From NCBI GenBank assembly GCA_013180605.1, contig QBUL01000181.1, forward strand, positions 1-40,807: a stretch of 40,807 nucleotides of DNA. The letters are read 5' to 3'. The position numbers were made by a program, and so were the translations under genes. The DNA comes from Candidatus Methanophagaceae archaeon GoMg1. GTDB lineage: Archaea > Halobacteriota > Syntropharchaeia > Alkanophagales > Methanospirareceae. Under the pieces are notes generated by a model. It saw only the letters and a list, made by a program, of their open reading frames with translations. It was not told where the DNA came from and did not search any database. Shown here piece after piece: positions 26,435 to 35,545 of this stretch (position 1 is the stretch's first letter; each line of letters opens with the position of its first letter).

Positions 26435-28531
26435 CTACTTCCCCACCAGCCTCGCATCCTTCACCACTAATCTCGCCGTATTCTCGTCCTCTTCCACTAT
26501 CTCGCTTTCCTCTATGACAAGTCTTTTCTTGAACATTTGTGCAGGTCCATCCAGCACCAGCGATTCAAATTCGCCACCTTCTCCTGCAATGTTCATTCCT
26601 ATTTTCTTATCCAACGCAACCAATCGGTCAACGTCTTCTTCTGTTATTCTCCTACCAAGCCAGCTCTTGTCTAACCCGTACGCACTGATACCTGTGAAAA
26701 TCAGCTCGAACTTATTTACCACAAGCCGCATCTCCGTTTCCTGATTGACGTGCCACAACGGCGAGAACACCTTGAGGTTTTCTTCCGCGGCAATCCGTTC
26801 TATTCGTTCCTTTTGATAATTACTCCGTAAAGCACCTGTTATGACACCTTCTATCCCGTATTTCGTCTTCGATTCCCTGAATGCCGCTCTTAAATCCCCC
26901 AGTTCCTTTTCCTTTTCCCCTTGCGTTTCTTTCATAATCAGAGGCAAGCTAATTGCTTCGGCTTGTAGCTCTACCAGTTCTATCGCAGGTGTGTGGAACA
27001 TATACGATTCGGGATTAAGGCTTTTCAGCGTGATTAAACATTCTATGGGATAGCCTTCCTTCTGCATAAGCCATAGCGCATAGGTACTGTCCTTCCCGGA
27101 ACTGAAGAGGCAGCCTAACTTCGCGTTTCGTGCAGGGAGAAAAGTTTTCAGGTAGTCTCTCTTATACTTGAACCCGTTTTTCTTTGCCAGCTTTTCTATC
27201 GCTTTGAGAAAATTCGAGCCGTACTGCACCGCTCTCTTTTTTCTACCAGCGACTTCCTCCAGTCCGAGGTCCCGTGCTATGTCCCTTAAAATCAGCTTGT
27301 TCTCCGTCTTATCGAGAGACAATTTATACAAAGCAGGTATTCGCAATGCGTAATCCACAAAATCCGGAGCCAGAAACGGTGCTCGTAACGAAATCGCCTG
27401 TGCTTTCGCTACCAGTTCGTCCCGGTAAAGGTCACGCTCGTGTGTCCTCAACAGACCCGCTAAACATTCCTTATTCAACTCTTCCTTCTTTACTCGTCTG
27501 TGTCTTTCGTAGCCTGTAAATAGCTCCTCCGCGCCCAGTCCGTAAAGAATCGTTTTTATGCCGCAATCTTCTTTCGCAAACTCGCATGCTACGTATAAAG
27601 GCAACGCAACACTCGTCATCATAACGTCCGTATCCTCAATCACGGGAACGACTTCTTTGACATATTTCTCGAGTTCCTTAACCCTCATCTTCTTTAGTTT
27701 CCACTCAACACCCAAATCCGCTGCAAAACGCTCCGCAAATCGTAAATCCTCTGCTTCCTTCATTCCCGGCTCCTCTACCGCCACCGTATAACAGACAAAA
27801 TCAGCACCCAAATCCTTGCATAAATAAGCGATGAGTGTAGAATCCAACCCGCCTGAGAAGAGCACGCCAAATTTATCTCCTGACCGTGAGGGTATCCTTC
27901 TTGAAATACTCTCTCGCAGCAAGTGCAGCAAATCTTCTTTTAGCTTCTCCTTGTCCTCCTTTAGCTCGGGTTCAATGTCAAAAAAATCTCGTTTCTCGAA
28001 ATTCAACCTGTCTTCCCGTAAGTCATATTTTAGCAGCACTCGCGGGTCAAGCACAATTGCATGCGGAAATCCCATCGCTTCCAACCCTTTCTTCTCCGAA
28101 GCAAATGCAAATCCATCGGCATGCGCGAAGCAAACAGGTTTTAACCCTATTATGTCTCGTGCTATGCACAACTCAGCGCTATCGCCTTCACGTATCCAAT
28201 GTGCAAATGCATACGCAGCATCAACCCTTTTCTCGGAAAGAAAAGCTTTTTCGTTTAATTCACCCTTGTTGTAAATTTCCGCATCTGCAACGAGCTTGTC
28301 TTTTGAACCTTCGCTTGAAGCTCTCGGTTCACAGGAGCAACACGCAATACAATTCCTGCTCCTATTCCCCTCCACAACCTGCTTTAATTCTTGCAGGTCT
28401 TTTGAATGCCAATCGCCATTATCCGTGCTAATCCTGAAGTCTGTCTCCCTGCCCTTCTTCAGCACGTTTAAACCAGCGATTACGAGTTCGGTTGACTTTT
28501 CGTTGTTAAAAACGCCGATTATTTCGCACAT
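26435..28531 (-). CDS. Fused asparagine-synthetase-like (GATase plus PP-loop) and Dph6-type diphthine-ammonia ligase
   Basis: MCEIIGVF N-terminus, GVLFSGGLDSTLIAYL (first PP-loop), then GCLFSSGKDSTYALWLMQKEGYPIECLITLKS...GVITGALRSNYQKERIERIAAEENLKVFSPLWHVNQE...GEGGEFESLVLDGP (Dph6/ATPase-of-PP-loop family). Confidence 0.9.
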   Translation of the reverse strand: MCEIIGVFNNEKSTELVIAGLNVLKKGRETDFRISTDNGDWHSKDLQELKQVVEGNRSRNCIACCSCEPRASSEGSKDKLVADAEIYNKGELNEKAFLSEKRVDAAYAFAHWIREGDSAELCIARDIIGLKPVCFAHADGFAFASEKKGLEAMGFPHAIVLDPRVLLKYDLREDRLNFEKRDFFDIEPELKEDKEKLKEDLLHLLRESISRRIPSRSGDKFGVLFSGGLDSTLIAYLCKDLGADFVCYTVAVEEPGMKEAEDLRFAERFAADLGVEWKLKKMRVKELEKYVKEVVPVIEDTDVMMTSVALPLYVACEFAKEDCGIKTILYGLGAEELFTGYERHRRVKKEELNKECLAGLLRTHERDLYRDELVAKAQAISLRAPFLAPDFVDYALRIPALYKLSLDKTENKLILRDIARDLGLEEVAGRKKRAVQYGSNFLKAIEKLAKKNGFKYKRDYLKTFLPARNAKLGCLFSSGKDSTYALWLMQKEGYPIECLITLKSLNPESYMFHTPAIELVELQAEAISLPLIMKETQGEKEKELGDLRAAFRESKTKYGIEGVITGALRSNYQKERIERIAAEENLKVFSPLWHVNQETEMRLVVNKFELIFTGISAYGLDKSWLGRRITEEDVDRLVALDKKIGMNIAGEGGEFESLVLDGPAQMFKKRLVIEESEIVEEDENTARLVVKDARLVGK

Positions 28532-28550
28532 AAACTTTTCTTTTAAAAAT

Positions 28551-30089
28551 TCACACTACCGCTTCTATCACCCTCGCATAAGCAGGTCGCGTAATAAAAA
28601 CCCCGAATAGCAGTCCAACAATGATTACAATAGCGAACCCCCTTAATGTGCCGAGTGCCATAAAAGCAATCGCAAGCATCGCCACGATAGTGGTCGTCGC
28701 AGATACGAATATTATACCAAATGCAAAGTCTATTCGTTTACGATACATTTTCGTGGAAGAACGACCCCCGGAAAGCACTTCGTCCGTTATTATTACCAAC
28801 TGGTCCACTCCCGTGCCGATTACCGCTATTATCCCTGCAATGCTCGGCAAATCCAACTGCCAGTGTATCACCGCTGCGAACCCTAATATCAGTATCACTT
28901 CACTGGAAAGCGCGAAAAACATTGGCAATACTATCTTAGGCTCCCGGTATCGCAGGAAAACGACCACCGTAACGGAAATAAGAGCAAGCAAGCCCGCTAT
29001 TAACGCGCCCTTCTTGAATTTCGCTCCTAAATATGCGGGTACTTCCCCTGAACCTACTATATCCACGTTTACCGGTAACGCACCAGCTTTCAGGTGTATT
29101 ATCAATTCTCTTGCCTTTTTTCTCCCTTCCTCTTCTCTCCCTGTGTTTGCAGTCCACCGGTAAATAACCCCTTCTTTCAGTTTCTTGCATGCTTCGTCCG
29201 CTATCGGGGCACTGTACACCACAACATTGTCAAGCAGCATTGCCAGTTCGTGGTCCCCTGGATTATCTACGGCACCGGACTCAATTGCAGAATCTCGTAA
29301 TGCGGTTGCTCCACCTTCATTCAATGCAAAAGGAGCTCCCCATTCCTCAAACTCCTCGCCTTGCCATTTCCCTATCTCGCTCGTTGGCGTTGTCCCTACA
29401 CTTTCTATTCCCTCGCTGCCATACATGACATGAGTCGTGATATTCTCTATCTCTTCTAACCGCTGCCCTTTCGCTATGTCCCCCCCCGTTCCATTCGTCT
29501 GTATCCGTATCTCAAACTTCCCCGGTTTGCCCACCATGTCCCTCGCCGTTCGGATATCTATGCCGGCTAAGTCTATAATCATGAGGTTATCGCCAACCGT
29601 TCTTATCGTAGTGCTTGCTAATCCCAGCATGTTTATTTTTGTCTCTATTATTCGACGAGTTTCATCCCTTGTTGCCCGAGTTATAGAATCCTCAAAGAAG
29701 TCTTCACCGTTTGGTTTCTTTGCTATACTACCGTTAATCCCTTTTAACACCTCCAACAGCTGCTCTTTTGTAACGCTCTTCCTTATCTCATACACCACTC
29801 CGTCATCAGCCTCGTAAGGCGTCACCTCCGTATCTAACTCCTCTTCAAGAAACTTAACTACTTCCGTATCATTAACAGACGTTGTATTTATCTTGACAAG
29901 AGTCCCTTCTAATTTCAACTGCAACGAACTCCCACCCACTAAATCCAGACCAAATCTCAGGTTGCCGTTTATCCCTGCGTCCGCAGGCGGTGGCGGGTAC
30001 ACATAGATGGCGAGCAAAGCGGCAAAAACGCACAATATCACTGCTATTACCCTTATGTCGCCCAGCAAACCTCCTCCGTTTTTTTTCAT
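28551..30089 (-). CDS. secD: Protein-export membrane protein SecD
   Basis: RFGLDLVGGSSLQLKLEGT...RIIETKINMLGLASTTIRTVGDNLMIIDLAGID...several C-terminal TM segments...GTGVDQLVIITDEVLSGG. Confidence 0.93.
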   Translation of the reverse strand: MKKNGGGLLGDIRVIAVILCVFAALLAIYVYPPPPADAGINGNLRFGLDLVGGSSLQLKLEGTLVKINTTSVNDTEVVKFLEEELDTEVTPYEADDGVVYEIRKSVTKEQLLEVLKGINGSIAKKPNGEDFFEDSITRATRDETRRIIETKINMLGLASTTIRTVGDNLMIIDLAGIDIRTARDMVGKPGKFEIRIQTNGTGGDIAKGQRLEEIENITTHVMYGSEGIESVGTTPTSEIGKWQGEEFEEWGAPFALNEGGATALRDSAIESGAVDNPGDHELAMLLDNVVVYSAPIADEACKKLKEGVIYRWTANTGREEEGRKKARELIIHLKAGALPVNVDIVGSGEVPAYLGAKFKKGALIAGLLALISVTVVVFLRYREPKIVLPMFFALSSEVILILGFAAVIHWQLDLPSIAGIIAVIGTGVDQLVIITDEVLSGGRSSTKMYRKRIDFAFGIIFVSATTTIVAMLAIAFMALGTLRGFAIVIIVGLLFGVFITRPAYARVIEAVV

Positions 30090-30225
30090 TGTGTCCGTCC
30101 CTTATCTCCACTCCTTCCCTTACTCTACTCTACTCTATACTATAATCGCTATGCTATACTTCTATACTTACGAAAGTATATGATTCCTGTACTTTAAAAT
30201 TTAAAAGAATACAATACACTAACAA

Positions 30226-31350
30226 ATGTTTTCAGCAGTAAAAGAGGGAACCACGAAGATATTAATACCGACAGAAACTACAAAGTCAATTTTTTATAAT
30301 CCGCAGATGGAATTGTGCAGGGACATAGACATGGCGGGCATAGCTGCTTTTGTTTCCTCCATGCCTTCACAAAAGATATCTCTGACGTACATAGATGCGC
30401 TTGCAGCTACGGGCGTGAGAGGCGTTAGAGTGGCGAAAGAAGTTGGCCTATGCGTGGTTATTAACGACCGAAGCCGACCCGCTTACGAAGTCATAAACCG
30501 AAACATAAAGCTGAATGCGGTTGAAGGAAGAGCGAAGGCGTATAACGAGAATGCAAATGTGCTTCTACTTCAGAATAAGTATGACCTGGTGGACTTAGAC
30601 CCTTTTGGGTCACCAGTTCCGTTTCTGGATGCCGCATGTAAATCGGTGAAGAAGCTGTTGCTCATTACTGCGACAGATACCGCACCCTTATGCGGAGCGC
30701 ATTCCGGTGGCTTGAGAAAATATGATGCGAAGCCCCTTAACACCGAATATCACAAGGAGATGGCAACTCGTATTCTCTTAGGTAAAGTAACGAGAGACCT
30801 GTGCAAGTATGACAGGGCGATACTGCCACTGCTATCGTATTCCAAGGCGCATTTCGTAAGGGTCATAGCACAAGTGGAAAAAGGGGCGAAAAAAGCAGAT
30901 GACTGTATGAAACGGCTTGGGTTTATCGCGCATTGCTTCTCCTGCGGCAACCGGTTCGCTTTTGCGTGCTCCGACCTGATGGAACTGAAAGTAGAGAAGA
31001 AATGTGGGGTATGTGGTGCTAAAATACGTATTGCAGGTCCTTTATACATAAATACAATAAAACAGAAGGGCTTTTGCGAACAGGTGCATAACGAACTGGG
31101 AAAAAGAACACTGGGTAAAAAGAAAGAAGCAATGAAAATCGTTGAGACTTCTATAAATGAGTTGGATATACCTTTTTTTTATGAGCATCATGCGCTATGC
31201 AAGGCGTTAAAAGTTCCTCCTTCTTCTATTTCGTCGTTAATTAACGCTTTACAGTCAAGTGGGTTTTCTGCAAGCAGAACGCATTTTTCAGATACCGCAT
31301 TTAAGACGAATGCGAGAATGGAAGAGATAAAGGGCATTTTGAAGGAATGA
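30226..31350 (+). CDS. trm1: tRNA (guanine26-N2)-dimethyltransferase Trm1
   Basis: VKEGTTKILIPTE...FYNPQMELCRDIDM...YIDALAATGVRGVRVAKEVG...YDLVDLDPFGSPVPFLDAACK...ITATDTAPLCGAHSGGLRKYDAKPLNTEYHKEMATRILLG. Confidence 0.97.
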   Translation: MFSAVKEGTTKILIPTETTKSIFYNPQMELCRDIDMAGIAAFVSSMPSQKISLTYIDALAATGVRGVRVAKEVGLCVVINDRSRPAYEVINRNIKLNAVEGRAKAYNENANVLLLQNKYDLVDLDPFGSPVPFLDAACKSVKKLLLITATDTAPLCGAHSGGLRKYDAKPLNTEYHKEMATRILLGKVTRDLCKYDRAILPLLSYSKAHFVRVIAQVEKGAKKADDCMKRLGFIAHCFSCGNRFAFACSDLMELKVEKKCGVCGAKIRIAGPLYINTIKQKGFCEQVHNELGKRTLGKKKEAMKIVETSINELDIPFFYEHHALCKALKVPPSSISSLINALQSSGFSASRTHFSDTAFKTNARMEEIKGILKE

Positions 31351-31375
31351 ATTATATAGTCATTCTAAAATTATT

Positions 31376-31511
31376 AACCACAAGATTACACAGATTTTCA
31401 CGAGATACCAAAGAAAACTTTTTTTTTGGCTTTTCTTTTAACAGAGATTTCTTTTTTTTAAAAAAAGAAAAAGTGTTATGTTAATCTCGTGGAATCTTGT
31501 GGTTTTTTTTT
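31376..31511. repeat. Intergenic repeat family A (copy 5), terminal inverted repeats
   Basis: accacaagattacacagattttcacgagat...aaaaaaagaaaaagtgttatgttaatctcgtggaatcttgtggtttttttt. Confidence 0.8.
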
Positions 31512-31563
31512 CACCTCAGGTAATCACATACGGTATTGCTTGGAATTGGGTATTTGGAGTTTC

Positions 31564-32430
31564 TCAATATACGCCTCGTTTTCTTTGCCTTGCTCTATTT
31601 AAAAATACGATCACCACTATTGCAATAATTGCCACTACAGCCAGAGCACTATAATTCATATGCTTTTTAGTGCCAACTGCCGATTCGGCTTTTTGTTTCG
31701 CAAGTTCAGCATAATAAGAAGCATTTGTTGCTGTCTCTATCGACTCTTTTGGCCACCCTTCCCAATAGTCTCTTTCAGCGTTTTCTAAATATACACTTGC
31801 CATTTCAAAAGCCGTATCTGCTTCGGATACGTCAATTCCTTTTTCTGTAGCGTTAGCAATGGTCCAATTCGCACTTTGTAGTTTTTCTCGTGCTTCATTC
31901 ATCGCGATTATAGCGTCTTCTATTATCTCCGATGATACATCCTTTTTTATGCTTTCCACTGAACAATATACCCCTTTTACCTCCTGCGTTATATTTAAAA
32001 AAGTGATATTTTCCCTCTTTTTCACCTCTGGTGCTTTTCCTCTCACTAATATCTTTACTTCTTTATCTCTCCCATGGTTCACCGTAAAAGGACTTTTATA
32101 TTCCTTAGATTTGCCATCTACAGATATAGTCGGCTCTATATTCTCCTTTTCCAAAAAATAAGAATAAAAAGAGAGGTCAGATTTATCTATTGGCTTGCTA
32201 AAATTAGTTAAGACCACTTCTATCGTAACTACACTACCATTTTTTACCATTCCGTATGAATTGAAAAAGTTATAATCCTCATACTCTATCTCTGTTGCAA
32301 CCTCCACGAACTTAGATTCCTGTAAGTTCGCTTGCTCTTTCGCAATAGCACCTACGCTCATGCATATTGACATCAAAAAAAACGCCAATATTAGTGAAAA
32401 TAACAATTTCTTTGTCAACATTATTCTCAT
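31564..32430 (-). CDS. Hypothetical signal-peptide protein with C-terminal TM anchor
   Basis: MLTKKLLFSLILAFFLMSICMSVGAIA signal; extracellular beta-rich then alpha-helical region; YSALAVVAIIAIVVIVFLNRARQRKRGVY anchor. Confidence 0.7.
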   Translation of the reverse strand: MRIMLTKKLLFSLILAFFLMSICMSVGAIAKEQANLQESKFVEVATEIEYEDYNFFNSYGMVKNGSVVTIEVVLTNFSKPIDKSDLSFYSYFLEKENIEPTISVDGKSKEYKSPFTVNHGRDKEVKILVRGKAPEVKKRENITFLNITQEVKGVYCSVESIKKDVSSEIIEDAIIAMNEAREKLQSANWTIANATEKGIDVSEADTAFEMASVYLENAERDYWEGWPKESIETATNASYYAELAKQKAESAVGTKKHMNYSALAVVAIIAIVVIVFLNRARQRKRGVY

Positions 32431-32444
32431 CCTCCTATCTTACC

Positions 32445-33596
32445 TCAGAACAAAGGTTTTATATTTCCGTTTGTATCCATTAATTCCTGATATTCACGCT
32501 CCTTCTCACTTGTCACCTCTTTTAATGTCTCCTGTGCTTCTGCTCCCATTTCCTGTAACTCTTTTATTCTTGGTATATTAGATACACCGGAAAAGAGCAC
32601 AACTGTCGCCACATGTTCACTCTTTACAATCGGGAAATCACCGCCTCTTACTTCCGTTCCTCTTATCATCTCCTCTATCCGTTCCTTCGATTTCTCCATG
32701 CCCTTCCTACTTAACTCCTCTGGTGGTCCCGCTGCTATTACCAAAGCCCTTTCCGCACTTGACAGTTCACAAGGAATCGTTAATCTGCCTGCTACTGCTC
32801 TCCTTGTCAAAGAAGTAATCCTTGTAACTGAATCCAGCTTATCCATCGTTCCCTTCTTCCTAAAAAGCTTCTTTAATCCTCTTTCTCGCTCTATTTCTTC
32901 CGCAGCATAGCCAATTGTGGATATTCCGCCTCCTTTAAGCGTGTTCATTATCTCCGCAGCATCTACTACCATCTGCCCCACTTCGTTCGCTTCCCCCGCA
33001 CCAAACAAAATCCCGAATCGCCTCACTATCTCCTCGTTTATGCCCGCATACGCCTCTTTTACCGTCTCTCCTCCCGTCTTCCACACGTCATTATCGAAAA
33101 GGAAAAGATTGTCAACCTCATTCATGAAAGTCATCAGACTCCGTGCAGCGTTTAAAGAGTATAAACTTCCTTCCCCCTTCGCCGGTAATATCCCCAGCCC
33201 GTAAACCGGCTCTTCATATAATTTCTTCAGCCTCCTTGCCAGCACGGGAGCGCCTCCCGAACCGGTTCCACCTCCTAAACCCGCTATTACCAGAAACGCA
33301 TCCACGTGATGTGTCCCTCGTTTATCTATCTCAGTTTGTATGGTATAAATTTCATCAGTGGCAACCTTCGCCCCTAATTCGTTATCTGCTCCTATCCCAT
33401 GCCCTTTCGTCAATGCCTCGCCTATAAGCACCCGGTCTTCCATTGGGATGTTCTTTAGCCCAATCAAATCGGACTTCGCTGTATTAATGGCCACGGCATT
33501 AATCACAAAATTCTGCCCCGTTCGCTTTGCAAATTCCAAAAACGCATCTGCAACTCTTCCTCCCGCTTGTCCATAGCCTATTATAAATACCCTCAT
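32445..33596 (-). CDS. cetZ: CetZ-type tubulin/FtsZ-like GTPase
   Basis: MRVFIIGYGQAGGRVADAFLEFAKR...AINTAKSDL...VLIGEALTKGHGIGADNELG...FLVIAGLGGGTGSGGAPVLARRLKKLY. Confidence 0.9.
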   Translation of the reverse strand: MRVFIIGYGQAGGRVADAFLEFAKRTGQNFVINAVAINTAKSDLIGLKNIPMEDRVLIGEALTKGHGIGADNELGAKVATDEIYTIQTEIDKRGTHHVDAFLVIAGLGGGTGSGGAPVLARRLKKLYEEPVYGLGILPAKGEGSLYSLNAARSLMTFMNEVDNLFLFDNDVWKTGGETVKEAYAGINEEIVRRFGILFGAGEANEVGQMVVDAAEIMNTLKGGGISTIGYAAEEIERERGLKKLFRKKGTMDKLDSVTRITSLTRRAVAGRLTIPCELSSAERALVIAAGPPEELSRKGMEKSKERIEEMIRGTEVRGGDFPIVKSEHVATVVLFSGVSNIPRIKELQEMGAEAQETLKEVTSEKEREYQELMDTNGNIKPLF

Positions 33597-33689
33597 TTTA
33601 TTCCCCCTCTCTTTCTCCTTTTTAATTTATATTTTGTATCTTTCATTAATATGTTATTTTGCAGATAGTGTCTTATTATATATAAGTAC

Positions 33690-34415
33690 TCATTTATAGC
33701 TCGAATATTTTAGAACGACATTCTTGCTGTACATATTTAAACGCACATCGTGCATGGATATTCTGCCCTTTTCCAAATTCATGCCTGCGCCTTTTTGTTT
33801 TTGCTGATTTATTATTAACCCGCCTATATTTCCCGTTTCAATTTCAAAAACAATATCTCCCACGTTCCCTATGTACTCCCCTCCTGCCGTTATAATCTTT
33901 CTATCTAAAATAGATGTACCAAACATCTTCATCGCTCGTTTTTTGCGATCGGATATTAAATTCCTGATAAACAACTCACTTCTTCTTATCTCTTCTATAT
34001 CATGCCCTAATAGATCGCCTATCGCTTTTACATCCACTACATCTTCCAGCTCGAGTCCAAGTCGGTATAAAATAGTATGCACCAAACATTGGGCGAACGC
34101 AAAGGGGTAGCTAACGGCATATTTACCGTGCGCCTTTGTCATATCCCCATCATCTACATCAAATAGGTACTCGTTCACTGCCTCTTTTACCTCCTTTGTA
34201 ATCAATTCCTTTACGTCATCTTCCGTGACGGGTACGGGTATCGTCCCCTTCTCTATTCCCTTACCCTCACAAATTTGGATTGCATAGGTGACAAAATGTT
34301 TTATCGCATCCTCTTCAATCGGCTCAAAAACGAAATTCCAGGGAAATAGACGTGATCGTGAGTAGGCAACGGCTTTTTCCCTTCCTTCTTTTTCCTTCCC
34401 CTGCTCCGCTCTCAT
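33690..34415 (-). CDS. PRC-barrel-domain protein (CdpB-like possibility)
   Basis: C-terminal MFGTSILDRKIITAGGEYIGNVGDIVFEIETGNIGGLIIN... is PRC-barrel-like; N-terminal domain not recognised. Confidence 0.65.
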   Translation of the reverse strand: MRAEQGKEKEGREKAVAYSRSRLFPWNFVFEPIEEDAIKHFVTYAIQICEGKGIEKGTIPVPVTEDDVKELITKEVKEAVNEYLFDVDDGDMTKAHGKYAVSYPFAFAQCLVHTILYRLGLELEDVVDVKAIGDLLGHDIEEIRRSELFIRNLISDRKKRAMKMFGTSILDRKIITAGGEYIGNVGDIVFEIETGNIGGLIINQQKQKGAGMNLEKGRISMHDVRLNMYSKNVVLKYSSYK

Positions 34416-34457
34416 CTCTTCTCCCCTCTCCTTTTCTTTATTTTTTTATTTTTTTTT

Positions 34458-35354
34458 TCACTTCTTAAAAAATTTCAGCATCTTATGAATATTCAAGCTT
34501 GAATCGGAAATACTTTTTCTTTTCCCTTCCCCTTCCTCTTTGCTCACCTCGATATTACAAATTCGCCATACCCATTCGCCAAAATCTGTCGCTTCGTATT
34601 CACCGTCATATTCCTTCGCCAAGTTATACCCTCTCTCACCGCTTACTAAATATACAACGCCATTAACAAGCTCTTTGTCGTAGGTATCATCACTTACAAG
34701 CTCTTTATATTCCTTGTCTTCGTGGTGAGAAATATCTTTTATTTCCTTTATCCGCAGTCTTCTCCCCTCTTTAATCAACGTTTCCAATGCATTAAGAGCG
34801 TATCCATTCTGTTTGAGCAGCATATAGCTCTTGCCTATTTTGTTTTCCATACCGAGCATGTGCTTCGCTGCCTCCTGTATTATCATTATTATATAACCCA
34901 GAACCTTCAAAGGCGATTTCTCCTTAGTGTGAATTTCTATGCCAGCCGTAGAGAAAGTGGCTTCTTTAAATTGAATACTTGGCTGTGGTTTGCCAAAAAA
35001 GATGCCAGTAAGAACAGAGAAATAAGCTTCAGAAATCGGCTCATGTTCGCTATCGTAGGGAAAGCGAGTCCCATCAAAGGAGTCAAGATTGGGAGCAAAA
35101 TCTGCAGTTAGCTCTAATATCTCACTTTTAACCTCTTCTACCTTCAAAACGGCACTGCTTCTGTCTTCCTTCTCCCTTCTCAGCTGCTTCGCTTCGGCAT
35201 CCAACTTCTCCCTTAGCTTTCCCCCTATCCCCTTTTCCAATAGCTCTTCTATCTCGTATAACTTGTCCTCACTCGCTTTATCAGCGTTTATTCCTTCTAA
35301 TCGCCAACATTCAGTGGCTAATACATTTGCATTTTCATTGAATTTATCCACCAT
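34458..35354 (-). CDS. Hypothetical protein, partly coiled-coil, in operon with cetZ
   Basis: MVDKFNENANVLATECWRLEGINADKASEDKLYEIEELLEKGIGGKLREKLDAEAKQLRREKED...; 42-nt gap to the PRC-barrel gene. Confidence 0.65.
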   Translation of the reverse strand: MVDKFNENANVLATECWRLEGINADKASEDKLYEIEELLEKGIGGKLREKLDAEAKQLRREKEDRSSAVLKVEEVKSEILELTADFAPNLDSFDGTRFPYDSEHEPISEAYFSVLTGIFFGKPQPSIQFKEATFSTAGIEIHTKEKSPLKVLGYIIMIIQEAAKHMLGMENKIGKSYMLLKQNGYALNALETLIKEGRRLRIKEIKDISHHEDKEYKELVSDDTYDKELVNGVVYLVSGERGYNLAKEYDGEYEATDFGEWVWRICNIEVSKEEGEGKRKSISDSSLNIHKMLKFFKK

Positions 35355-35466
35355 TTTCTCTTTTCCCCTCTCCCCCAAGGGCGGCAAATTTCTATTTCTA
35401 TTACTATTCTCTTCTTTCTTTCTTTCTAAAAACTTATTCTGAAAACTATTTATGTCCTTATTTAAC

Positions 35467-35482
35467 CGAAAGCTTTATATAA
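35467..35482 (+). promoter_or_regulatory. Archaeal promoter (BRE/TATA) of ftsZ paralogue
   Basis: cgaaagctttatataa, about 65 nt upstream of the ATG at 35546. Confidence 0.5.
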
Positions 35483-35545
35483 CCCTTCCTTCCTAAGGAA
35501 ACAACTACCAAGAAAAATTGTACGTAAATGATGTAAAAAAGGGGG

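Noticed and set aside
28621-29163. 180-aa plus-strand ORF within secD
   Set aside because: Antisense to secD, no recognisable motif.
4268-31511. CRISPR array
   Set aside because: The repeats are dispersed singly between genes, with no regular spacers and no cas genes.
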